Shown: positions 36,501-48,799 of the stretch, piece by piece
Numbering within the stretch: position 1 is the stretch's first letter
Layout of the letters: each line of letters opens with the position of its first letter
Assembly (NCBI RefSeq): GCF_000002425.4
Contig: NC_037255.1
Coordinates: forward strand, 13,483,626 to 13,547,625
DNA length: 64,000 nt
Direction: 5' to 3'
Source: Physcomitrium patens
Lineage: Eukaryota > Streptophyta > Bryopsida > Funariales > Funariaceae
The notes under the pieces: model-generated
Told to the model about the DNA's origin: nothing
The model's database searches: none
The model's input: the letters and a program-made list of their open reading frames with translations, nothing else
Made by a program: the position numbers and the translations under genes

Positions 36501-37036
36501 AAAATGTCTCTTTTGTTTATTTAGATTCTTCAAGTTATTATCCTTAACAATTTTTTGTAGAAAGAATTCATTATTTTGATGTAAGAGGATATAAATGGAA
36601 TTTAGATTTTGTAAAGGAGAAGGTTGAAGATCATCTCAATGAAAATAAAACACAATTGGCCATTTTAGAATATGATTTATATAATAGATGTGTGTGTATA
36701 ATGTGAGGAACTTTTAAGATACAAAAACAAATATTGAAATGAGGAAACATGGTAACCAAGAAATACAAGGAAGCATGGAATAAAAGAATAAATTGATGTG
36801 CCAAAGATTTTTGTGCCCAATGGCATGAGTTTTCACTAGAGAACATAAATATATAGTAAATAAGAATTATGTTTGCCAATTATATTGAAAAAACATAAAA
36901 TGGTTCCATTGTTATGCATGTATTCTTCTTTTTTCTTGATCAACATTTCATTGGGAGTAGTCAATTTTTGACTTAGCAACCACAAATTAAAATTTTACAA
37001 TTTTTTTGTGCCCAACAACACACATTTCTTCTTTAA

Positions 37037-37073
<37 letters not shown>

Positions 37074-38553
37074 CACACATACATATAAAAAAATTATTGT
37101 ACCATTTCAACTTAAAAGATCATGCCATTTTGTCATCATTTTATATTTCTTGCATCATGTTCTGTTTCTGGTTCTAAACAAACTTCATTGTGTAAGAAAA
37201 ATCATCTCCTAGTCATCTATTGGATTTTTTTTAAAAAAATGGGTTCAATTTCTTGAGTCCCACAAGACAAAAGTATAGTTCTATTTTTCATGTCAGGACA
37301 AATACTCTGTTTTTTTGGAGGTCACCTCTGAATTGGCATCTGCCAAATGTATGACGTGGCACCACTCTCCATTCCTATTTTTAATCACAAGTGAAATTAC
37401 TACTGACTAATTTCCACCCGGCACAATCGCTGCGTGCCATCTGTACATATCCTACCCCCCCCCTCCTTCGGATCGGTAGGAGATATATTCAACTTTTTAG
37501 TTAAATTCTTAATCTAAGCCATTAATTTGTGTTTCTATTTTAAATTTGTATATTTTAGAAAAAAAATAATAGTATGTAAACTTCACATGTGTTGAGGGAA
37601 GGGATAAATGAATGTTGATAAATATTTCAATCACAATAATACTTGTCTATGAATTATGAAAGATTATTACATCACTCCAAACATAAGAGATAATTTTATT
37701 TTGATTTATCATATCTTATTAATACGAAATTTGGGATTTTGTAAATTTGAATTTATGTGCATGTTCAGAGCAGTGAATGAAGTATGAAAGTTATGGGTTA
37801 TATTTTTCCACAGAAGGTATGGTGTAAAAAATAGACAATAACTAAAGCACTTACAAGTTTTGTGTTTTACTTTAATTCTATTCAGATGGTTTTAGAACTT
37901 TTATTGCATTAAAATCACAAATCACATCGATATCCATGAAAACCAGCTGAATGTTCAAATTATGTCACACAATATTTCTTAAAATCAAAACAAAATTGAG
38001 AAGAAACTGTACAAAAAGTAACCTACTGACATATGATCCTCATGCAATGTGAAAAATCTAAAAGTCACCACGTTAAACTTTGATGGAATGGATTTATTTC
38101 AGATGATTCAAAAAATAGGATAAATAAATAAATAGAAACACACACACACACACATTGTTGATCTACTGTAATTAAGATTCATCATTATCATACAAACCAC
38201 ACCACAAATGACAAGCCTGAAAACAACAATAAAATCGGTAAAAGCTACTCATTTCAAAAATAACTATTATATTATATAACAAACTATTCATCCAAGATAC
38301 ACACAACTTGTAAGAAAATTGATTCTACTATGGTTTGAAAACTGATGTTAAAAAACTTGTTGCCACAATGCCATGCAATATAGTCAACACTTGCAAATGC
38401 ACCCACAAGCTTTCAGAGAATCAAGGGAAGAGTGCCTTCGGCGTTCCACCTTCATTGCTTCAGAAAGCATCAAGTAAGAAGAAGGATCGGAGGTGTGTGA
38501 TTGTGTGTATGTGAAAAGGTTTCTTCTCAGTAGTTTATCCCAAGAAAGCCAGC

Positions 38554-38603
<50 letters not shown>

Positions 38604-39186
38604 ACATATATTAACATTTTCAGACACGTATGTGGACGTCATGTTCTGGCTTTCATTTGTGTGATGCTGGAGACCTCTTTCATGTGTAAATAAACTGTTC
38701 CTTCTCTCAACTTGGTGCATTCTCATCTCTCTGTCTGACTGTGTGTGTGTGTGTGTGAGAGCTCCGTGTGGTGCCGAGATGGTGTGGTGTGTGTCTTTGT
38801 TTACTTCAGAAACTGCGTCTTGTGGTGAGGAATTCCTACTGAGGACATCAAAGGCCGTGGACTATGAATCAGGTGGGGTACCAAGTCGTGGACGACTAGA
38901 CATCTTTTCGTTGTTTAGCAGCTATTGTGAAAGATCAGCAAGTGTTGCTTGGTATTGCACACACCCATAACGGAGAATCAGCATTCCATCTGCACTTCAG
39001 AAACAAGATGTGCCGTTTGAACAGCATGTGTGCACTGCAGGCTGCCATTTTCTCATCAACATGTGTTACTTGAACACTTAGTTGCAAATATTGAAACATC
39101 ACAGCCACAAGCTCACTGATTTGGAGAATCGTTGAAAGTGGTTGTGTTGTTTAATTCTTATTGAATCTGAGCTTTTTTGCTTTTGT

Positions 39187-39218
<32 letters not shown>

Positions 39219-39800
39219 TTTCCATTTTTTTCTTTTTTTCGCACTGTTATCATAATGAGAAAATTAGTGTTCTCACACTGACTTTTTCGAATTTAAAAAG
39301 CACATATTAAACTTTGAAAATTATGAGAATGATAATTTAAACAATTGTGACATCAATCCATTTCTCTTTGTGTTATTTGACACTAAACATTCTACTAAAT
39401 GTTTAATTTAAATTCCAGAAATTTCAATTAAGTTTCTAAATATATTTCCATTAAAATTTATTACTTGTGTTTATTTTTGAAATACCTGAAATTAAAAAAT
39501 AAAATAAAAACTTTTTAGCATCAATGTAGTTAGAAACTAGTGTAGATTATTGTAATAAAGTTTTTTTTTTGTTGAAGTATTTTAAAATATGTAAAAATAA
39601 TTAGGATATAGTGAGATAATATCATTATCAAAAAAATAATATTATTTATGAAATAATATATTTTTATTATATAAAAATTATCAAATTATTATTTTTATGA
39701 TATGATTAATATACTTTATAATTTTTATAACAAAGATACAACAAGATATGAAAAAAATAATTTTTGCTATGCATCAATCTTTCTACTACATAAAATAACA
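32923..39800. other. AT-rich intergenic DNA, no firm gene
   Basis: Includes two long (TA)n tracts near 33391-33434 and 33471-33510, and others near 37030-37072 and 38566-38586 (the last running into (TG)n). A GC-richer patch at 38.4-39.1 kb contains a 62-codon frame after ATG 38779 without a recognisable domain; I do not call it a gene. A (TTTTG)n tract lies near 39186-39215. Short minus-strand frames at 34868-35879 are AT-driven. Confidence 0.55.
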
Positions 39801-39807
39801 TTATAAA

Positions 39808-40061
39808 TAGGAAAATGATAAAATGATCCAAATTTTTATTAAATTAACTCATATGTTAAAACCATCATTGTATCCTTTCAACCTCGTCCCTATTCCTAGC
39901 CATTCCCTTGTTCTCAACCATTGTCTCCCTTCCCAATGTTCCCAGCCTCCTGCCTGCATCTTTAGCAATGGTTGAGAATGGAGAATGGCTAGGAACAGGG
40001 ATGGGGGCTATAAAGGTGCTATGATGGATAAGATAGAGTAGGTTGCTTTATCATTCTCCTA
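39808..40061. mobile_element. Foldback MITE-like element
   Basis: 254-bp element with 15-bp terminal inverted repeats TAGGAAAATGATAAA / TTTATCATTCTCCTA (one mismatch), flanked by TAAA on both sides (39804-39807, 40062-40065). An inner pair of ~62-nt imperfect arms (about 39862-39925 and 39970-40030, roughly 80% paired) folds around a ~40-nt loop rich in CCTCC. No coding capacity. The superfamily cannot be set, because TAAA could also be read as a shorter TA duplication. Confidence 0.65.
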
Positions 40062-40065
40062 TAAA

Positions 40066-43000
40066 TATTGTAAAAACCAAGTAGTTTAATAACTTTAAAA
40101 TATTCAATTAATTTTTAATTTTAGATTTATTATAGTAAAAAAATATATAATTCTTAATCAACAGGATACCTTATAGTTTTTAAATTATTTTTAATAGTCA
40201 CAATCAAATACAATCAAATCTTTGTTATTTTAGACTTATTTCAAGAATAGCATTACTATCTAAAAGTTAATTTTTGTATAGTTAAACTTCATAATGAACA
40301 CAAAGACAAAAACCATTTCATTTTGGTATGTATTTTGATTTCTTTTTGAATTTTTTGCAACAAGCATTAGTAATATGTTGTATTTAATGTTACATATTAT
40401 TGTAATAAAAGATATAAGTCTTGTTGGATGTCTTATCTAGCCATACTTGTCTTGGACAAAAAAATAAAAAACAAAAAATCTACTGTATAATTCATATTAA
40501 AGTTTTATTTTTAAACCAAGGAAAGTGTATTTTTAAATTGTAAGGTCAGCTAGTGAAATTGAAACTTCATTTTTAATGGATTATATTCAATTATTCAATA
40601 AATTTTCTTTCTTTAGATCTTGAAAAGATGTTTTAAATTAATCTAATATATTTAATTTTTAAGACAACTTTCTTTGTTATGAAGCATTTTTAGAAACGCT
40701 TCACAACAACTTTAGACCTAATAATTAGACTCAATAGTTATATTTTCAAACAATATATTTTTTTTAAATCTTTTTATTTATTTTTTTATAAACTTTTAGA
40801 CCTCTAATAATCCATGAAGTTTTCAATTTTTGTAAATACTTATTATAATATTTTTTTAATAAGAGACTATTTTTATCTTTAATAAAGACTATCAAAATAT
40901 ATAATTTTTTTTTATTCTAAACATTTTAAAAAAATCTTTAAATCTATTGTTGTATATTATTAAAAAAATACTTTTCTTTAATTTTCAAGAAATAAAAATA
41001 ATTAAAAATACATTTTCATAAATATATTTTATTAATAAATATATTAAATATTATGATATTACTTTTAATAAATTATAAAAATAATCAAAAACTAGTTTTT
41101 AATGTTGTAAAGTAGTTTATTTCTTTTTTTTTATTTTTTTCTCAATGTAATCATGTCATAGTTTATTTCTTTAGTTTAATCATTGATTTTTTTTTTAATT
41201 CGTTAAAATTGACTATTAGAGTTTTTCATGTATATAAAAAATAAATTTAAAAAATTAAAAAATTAAAAAATTAATATTTTTCATTTTTACAAATTTTTAC
41301 TAGAATATTACTATATTATTGTAATATAAAAGTGAAGTTGCTACAAAAACATTTTATTAAAAAAGATCTAAATTAAAATTAAACGAAAAATTTGAGTCTA
41401 ATTATGTATTAGTTATACTTCATTTAAATGGTGTTTTCATTAGAACCTTCATGAATACCAAATTTTTTATAAAAATTTAGAAAAAAAGAAAAAATCTCAT
41501 TTTTTTCCTTAACCTCAAAATATTTGAAAGAAAGTAAAAAAGAAAAAATAAGTTACGAAAATAATAGCCTTCATGTATTTTTTTAAATATTTATATTAAT
41601 TATTTATTTGAAATGATATTTGTTAAAACACAATTTTTTTGTATCAGCTAACTTAATTCTAATATTAGAAAGTATTTTTTTTCTCTTGTTGATTTGCAAA
41701 TTATGTATACATTTCAACTGCTATCACAAAATTATAGTTTTATTTTATTCCATTTATTCTTATTTTTTATTTAAAATATCTTAATACCTTGAATACTTAT
41801 TTGTAATTTTAATTTATAAAATAATAATATTTCTATATCTTGAACTAAGAAGAAATATTAGCAGATAATAAAGGACTTTTTAAAGACCAAAATGCTGTAA
41901 AATCCAACCATATAGCTTTTATTTTGGTTTTTTTCTTTAATTCTAAAGTTATTTGTTTATATTTGTTTAATAAAAGAAATCAATTAATTTACATTTTTTC
42001 GTAATTATTGTTATTTCTTTACAATGATAATTAATAAATATTCAATATATCTATATATTTATATATTTAAAGATAACTAATTTGAGCAAAAGAAAACCAA
42101 TAAATAGTTACCATTGAAATACAAAAAGATAAAAATATTACAATTTTAAAAATAAATAAATAAATAAAATGAAAAGATGGAGGTCGGTCTAAGTTTTACA
42201 CGTATTATATGCTGTGCTATTAAAAAACAAAAAACAAAAGAAAACTTCCAAATATGGCTTTATGCTCAAACTACTAAAAAATATTGGTAGATGTCTTGAT
42301 CTATTTATAAAAAAATTATAAAAAAAATTAAGTTTTATATATGGAGACATGTACTAATTAATAATAAAAATTATTATCAAATATGTTAATTTTTTTAATA
42401 GGATAAAAACCACATTGGATACGGTTATCTTTTCTAAATAAAAAATGGTTTTTTTTAATACTTAATTTTTTTGTTTTTGAAATAAATAATGAATCATAAT
42501 CTATAAATTTTATTTCACGTCTTTGAAAGACAAGCGTTAGTTAAGTGTATTAAGATAATAATTCAGTATTTATTTTTAACTTATTCTATTCCAAAAATAA
42601 TTTCTAAAAATAATAATTCTTATATGCACATTGGGGATAACATTGACATCTATTGTGCAATTATTTTGTTTGTTAATGGACCTATTTAAGATTAATTTTG
42701 TTGATTTTAGGTTCTTTTTATTGATCAATCTTTTAAAGTTTTTGCATTTAGTATCCATATTGAGTAGTGTTGCATAACATTATATCAAACTTATATCTAT
42801 TTCATTATGTTCCATATTTAATATATATATATACATAAGGTTCATTATACAAAATAAATTTCATTTTTAAAGCATCCTCTCACAGAAGCTCTCAAAATCA
42901 GTCACATTTTAGAACCTAGAAACATGATGCAATAAACTTCCTCTATGTATTTTTATGATGAGATCTTATTGCAAGTTCATTTTTCGTAATAAGAAACTGT

Positions 43001-43485
43001 GTCTTGTACAATGCATGGCCAAAATGATTCATCTTAAAGTACAATTTATGTGATTCAAGTCAAAGAATGCATATGATTATTTTATGATATATCTACTCCA
43101 CATGCAATACTCAACAAGTGGTACTTGTAGTACTTGTAATCATCTTTGCATCAATTTTGTATGGTTTTTTATTTTTATTTTTAAAGGATATAAAATAAAA
43201 TCCAAGACATGATTGCTAAATCAAGGTTCGAAATATAAATAAATAAATAATTTATGAAATTCTCAAATGCAGCACAATAAAAATATTTCTATTGGTGGCT
43301 TGTAAGAGAAGTAGCCAAGCCTTTTAAAACTTTTATTGTATTATCATTGTTTTAACAAGTCAAAACTATTTGGGTGTGTATACATATACAGTGATACATA
43401 TATGCCAGAACTTAACAGAGAACACACATGATGAATTTTTTGGTTTCATTCATGGTACTGTAAATATGTGCTGACATGATAACCA
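40066..43485. other. Extremely AT-rich intergenic DNA
   Basis: Long A/T homopolymer runs and no gene-like frame on either strand. Confidence 0.7.
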
Positions 43486-43585
43486 NNNNNNNNNNNNNNN
43501 NNNNNNNNNNNNNNNNNNNNNNNNNNNNNNNNNNNNNNNNNNNNNNNNNNNNNNNNNNNNNNNNNNNNNNNNNNNNNNNNNNNNN
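43486..43585. other. Assembly gap (100 N)
   Basis: Exactly 100 N, a conventional placeholder for a gap of unknown size. Frames read across it are meaningless. Confidence 0.99.
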
Positions 43586-43850
43586 ACGACAGACAGACAT
43601 ACATTCTGCATAGACTGTCAAGGATAGTGATCCCCACAGCTCTGGGGCAAAGTAAGGCCTGCACTGCCAAACCAAAGGACAAACTCTGCTCCCCAACTGC
43701 CAGAAAAAACCAAAACACACAACACATCCCAAGTAACAGTTTTGAAACAACAACAATCCCCCTCCAACAACATTAACAAACTCTATATTTAACAAAATAA
43801 AATAACTCGTTGAAGGGACAAAAACAAACAAAAAACAGAGCATGCTCACA

Positions 43851-43885
<35 letters not shown>

Positions 43886-46761
43886 TGGTTTTGAGAAACC
43901 CTAGAAAGGGCACAAGTGAGGTGGGGTTCACAGCCTGAGCACCAGTGCACACACTGCATGGGAGGGAACGCTAAGGCCAGTCAGTGCAGGGCAGAGTTGA
44001 GTGTTCCCTTGCATGGGGACTCTATTCATAGTGAAGACTCATATCTTTGCATGCTTTGGGTGGAAAACAAACATAAAAACATAAAAACATAAAAACAAAC
44101 ACAAAAACAAAATAGATTGCATGCCTCAGACAGTCAGAAAGACAGACATTGCTGTGTTTTGGTTTCTCTCTCTCTCTCTCTCACTCACCATGAGAATGAT
44201 TTTGGTGTGTTTGTTTTATGTTAGCTTTTTCAGGGCAGGGCTTCAAGGACTGTTGCAGTTTTTCATTTCAATGGGGACTGTCATTTTGGGAGCTTGTGGG
44301 TGCCATAGAGAGACATAATTTTTTGCTGTTCTATGTTGCTTTGAAGTTCATAGACAACTATAATATATTGAATTCCCCCAACATGGATGATCAATGAGCA
44401 ATGAGTCTGAGTACATGGGATTCTGTAACCAAGTGCATGAGATTCATATGGTCCACATTACACACACACACACACAATACAATTAGGTTATGATGTTGAT
44501 GCTTTTGGGCCATATACAGAAAAATGTATCAATAATAGCCTTATTCTTATTCGAATTTATTCTTTGTTAATTTAAATTCTCTGGTTACTTTATGGTTAGA
44601 ACAGTTATATACCGTTTAAAGCTGTAATATTTTAAGACACTTTTAGCAATTAATTTTGAATACAAAATACTTGTATAAAACCTCTAAATTCTACCCATAT
44701 ATTATGTTAGATAGTATTTTTTATTTTTAATTTTATTTTTATTTTGGACACTATCATTAAATTTATGGTATATGAATGTGTTTTATATTCAAAAGCAATT
44801 TATGAAACCTTTACAATTGCATGGTCTTGATAAGACAAGCTTGTAGTCTTATTAGCTTGCTTTCATAGTTATGATCTAGCATAATCCCACTTCCATGTTA
44901 AATGGATCTAATCCTAATATCAAAGCTTGTTATGAGATTAGAAGTTTGTATTGAGACTAACCTTGCTTTACTTCAAAGGGATAAAATAAATAAATAAATG
45001 AATAAAAGCAAAAAATCATTACCTTGTGCAAAACTCAGTATCTTTGTACTATCTTAGAATAATGACATAATATAAATATATAGACATTTACAAAACAAAA
45101 TCCAATGATATTAATGAGATATACTTTCAAAACATTTCTTGGCTAGTACAATGGTAATGAAAAATATTTTAAAATACCTTAATTTCTTCAAATTTTCTAT
45201 TTATGTATATAGTTAGAATTTGTTATAGTCAACTTTAGATTATAGTCAATTCATTTTGCCATTACCAATCTGCTCCACCTACACTATACTACACTATATT
45301 GTCAATAGTTTCTTTGGTTCCAAGAGATTGACTATAACTTGGGCTAATATATATATACATATATATTTTTTGACTATGAATATTTTGTGACATTCCATAT
45401 AATCTTTATTTTTTAAGTCTAGAAATCTTTTTTTCTTAACTTTCATAAATTTATTTAGATGTAAGTACAAATAATAACTAAATAATTTTCTTAATTATTA
45501 TATTTTCTTTATATACATTAACTTTTTAATTTTTTTTAAAAATAAAATTTTATATAAAATATTTAAATAATTATATATATATATTTATAATTATTCTAAT
45601 ATTATATATAAAAATTTAAAAAAAATTTAAACAATATATATATTATTTTCGAATGTTTGAATTTTTTTACAAGAAATAATTTACATCCCATACAGATTAT
45701 ATGGGCCTTATTTACTTCAATAATAATTTTACATTTCCAAGTTCTTAAATTGGCGGATATTTTTTTTAAAAGTTGAATTCATTTTTTATTTAGGAATTTA
45801 ACAAAAAACTTAATTAAGTCAATATGCTATTTCATGATGTTTCCTGGAAAACAAAATTAGACATCTGAGATATGTTTTAGTTGCAAGGTCTTTTCATAAA
45901 CTAAATTATATGTAATAAAAGAATCAATTCTGTAAAATAATTCTATATTCATAAATTATATATATAGTTCATCTTTTTATAGTATCTAAAAAACCACACC
46001 AATATTATAAATATTTATAAACTGGGGTGATTTTTTTAGATACTTCAAAAAGATGATATATATATATATATATATATATTTATTTATAAATCATTTTTTA
46101 CACCAATATTATAAATACTATACTTTGGCAACAAAGTATAGTTATTATTACATTTTTTGTTTTGTTTTGTGCTTTAATGTAAAATGTTTCAAATCATTTT
46201 ATTATGTTAGAATTAAGCTTTAAAAAGAAAATATCTAATAATTTTTTTTTATCAAATTCTCTAGTTACTTTGCAAGTTATGGTATTTTCAGAATAGGCAC
46301 ATTTTGATGCATTGTTGTTTTGCCACTAAAATTAAAAACGTTTTTACCTAAAACAAAAAATTGTAATGCTTCAATTCTTGTCTATAATATAAAAATAGTA
46401 TGAATTTTAACACTATCATTAGTAGGCTATATGTTATAAAAAAATACTATTTTTTCTTCTTCTATATTTTATTTTAAATAATGGCATTCTAAAAAAATAT
46501 ATATCGAAACAAAAACTATTAATAAATGTATTTTTAAAAAAATGGCTAAAAAATCAAGCAGAAGTATTGATAATTTTTTTTTAAAAAAAAAAGTCTGTGT
46601 AAATCTTTTGGTATTGTGGAGAATATTTGTACAATTGTTGGTCATTGTCATTATTCACACACATTGACCAACAATTGTACAAACATTTGCACATCTAATA
46701 TCACACTTAGATAATTACAAAAAAATAAGAATAAAAATAAATCATTCTTATTATTATTATA

Positions 46762-46833
<72 letters not shown>

Positions 46834-46850
46834 ACACATATATATTTATT
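43586..46850. other. Intergenic DNA with microsatellites and hairpins
   Basis: (CT)n and (CA)n runs near 43852-43885 and 44166-44183. The rest is AT-rich. An imperfect hairpin lies at about 45970-46056, a short perfect one at 46626-46683, and a (TA)n-(CA)n-(TA)n composite at about 46762-46832. No gene supported. Confidence 0.55.
46626..46683. repeat. Perfect 19-bp inverted repeat, 20-nt loop
   Basis: Arms 46626-46644 (TTTGTACAATTGTTGGTCA) and 46665-46683 are exact reverse complements. It resembles the other perfect foldbacks of this window. Confidence 0.9.
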
Positions 46851-46990
46851 TACTTTGTGAACACGAGAGAGTTACCATCTCTCCAGTATCACCCATTGTA
46901 CAATATTAAAATTTTCACAACTAGGATTTGAACCACCAATCTCACAATACTACCAGCCTACCCTTCTTACTTACTTTGCTTTGATAGTTT
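46850..46990 (-). repeat. Possible tRNA-derived SINE fragment
   Basis: On the minus strand there is a perfect pol III B-box, GGTTCAAATCC, about 25 nt after a weak A-box-like GTAGGCTGGTAG, followed by AT-rich sequence. This is the layout of tRNA-derived SINEs. No tRNA cloverleaf, poly(A) tail or target duplication was established. Confidence 0.3.
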
Positions 46991-47579
46991 AAAGTCATTG
47001 TACACAACGAGAAGTAAGAAACAAACCTACACAAAATAATCTTTTCTCTATGAGGGAAGGGGACATGGAAAATAAGGAACATCCTTCACCCTGTTTGTGA
47101 AGGATCGTCAAACAATCCCAGAATCGAGACGAGATCTCATCTACTTACACCCGAACTCCAGCTTTTTCCACAGCAATCGCGGGCACAATTACTACAACAA
47201 TTATAATAATCCCTCAGTCATTAGTGTAATCCTCGGAGGATTCACTAAACCTCCTAATCGGAGATCTGCGAGGAATAAAAAACAAGGCCCCAAGATCCCA
47301 GTCCGCAGCACAGACTATCTCCTCGTCACCTGCAAATCAGGATTCCGGGGCTGCAAAACTTCCAGTCCAGAGAAGAGCAAATCTGTCGCGGTTCCCAAGT
47401 GGCGAAAAGCGAGGTTTAAAGGCTAGAAAACGTCACAATAGCAAGAGTCCAGTTGGGATTATGATCTAGGACTTAAGGGCTGCTCCTGCTGCTGCAAGGG
47501 TCTGGAAGCCTGGAGCCTGGAGCCTGTGTTTCTTCAAAACGGTTACGGTGTAAGCCACTGGCAGTGAGCTCCGCCATGC

Positions 47580-47624
<45 letters not shown>

Positions 47625-48488
47625 ACACATTAAACTTGGATGCCTATGCATGTGATTAATCTAAGCTAGATTAACTAGCAGAGAGTTCTGCCCAGCTGGG
47701 TACACTGGAGAGAGATTACTGCAGCTGCTTAAGGACGGTGCACCTACTAATACCCCTTCTGATTCAAAACGCTCACATGCCCAAAAGGCGGCTGCAGGGA
47801 TAATACTCCCTCATTAAAACACATTCATTCCTCGACTGCTGCGTTGCCACAGCGTGATGAAGAGTTACGATTGCATTTATGATGAACTGGGCAGTGATTG
47901 CATCCCCCTGTTGCGAATGGAATCTAGCAGCTTTTGGGTTGGGTGGGTGGGGCGGATGCAACCCCATCGCAGTGGGATCCGCGAATGATTTCGCACGATT
48001 TCATTGCGCCTTGCTGTTCAGAGATTATCATATCTTACTGCGTGTCTTGTGAAACGAACTCGTCGCAAGTTTTTTCATCGTTCAAGGATTGCGCGTTGGA
48101 TTTTGTTGAGTCTCGGGCATTCTACAGTGAGACTCGTATTTACCCATACGAGTTTTGGGTTGCGATGAATACATTCGGTTTGGGTTGAGTTTTATACAAG
48201 AATAGTGGAAAAGTAACTCGTCTTTTATTTCGGTTTACATTTTTTGGTTTTCAAAAGGGATGTGACTAATCCTGGTGTACAAACAAGTCCTTGTATCATT
48301 TAATTGTGATGAATTTATTAGATCTAACATATTTCTTAATTTTGATATCCCACATGTTTTTTCTCTTACGCTACTATGTGACGTTCCTATCCGTTTTGTG
48401 AGCTTCTGAGACGATTCAGCATTCAATGTCAAAGATTTAAGGATTTTCACCACTAGATTTTATTTTTGTTTTTTTGTTTATTCGGCAG
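46991..48488. other. GC-richer stretch without a resolved gene
   Basis: A plus-strand open frame to TAG near 47426 (from about 47076) has plausible codon use but no ATG; it could be a terminal exon. A (TG)n(AG)n microsatellite lies at about 47581-47622. Other frames lack ATG starts. Nothing here is recognised. Confidence 0.4.
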
Positions 48489-48690
48489 GATGTTACGAAT
48501 TCCAGCCTCCACGAGGTGCCGATCCGAAGTTTCGAAATAAGAAGGGTTGCGCGATCGGATCCTTCAATTTAAAGGACACAGTTCCAACAAAAGCAGCTCG
48601 ATTCCAGCACATTGCAGGATATTATTCTGACATATTCGACATGGTTAAGAACCTTGTGGAACTTGGGCTTGGACACCAAGGCGGTTAGGG
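48489..48690 (+). CDS. Candidate coding exon of unknown gene
   Basis: A long T-rich tract ending TTCGGCAG precedes one open frame, GCYEFQPPRGADPKF at its start, running ~66 codons to GHQGG and a TAG at about 48686-48688. Right after it, AGG|GTACAAAT could be a donor, matched by an acceptor TTTTACTGTACAG ending at 48799. The other two forward frames are closed. No family was recognised and no upstream exon was found, so this is a fragment at best. Confidence 0.3.
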
Positions 48691-48799
48691 TACAAATATA
48701 ATTCCATTTTAAAAACTTTCTTCACTAACTTAATTGTGATTTAAATATATATATATATATATATGTATATTTAGACAACAGATTGTTTTACTGTACAGG

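Noticed and set aside
43412-43849. 145-codon ORF across the N gap
   Set aside because: It spans 100 N and uses undefined residues.
45221-45340. Inverted GTTATAGTCAA ... TTGACTATAAC ends
   Set aside because: Only 11-bp ends and no clear flanking duplication; could be chance in AT-rich DNA.
46764-46832. CRISPR-like regular array impression in (TA)n/(CA)n tract
   Set aside because: Simple dinucleotide repeats without spacers; eukaryotic context.
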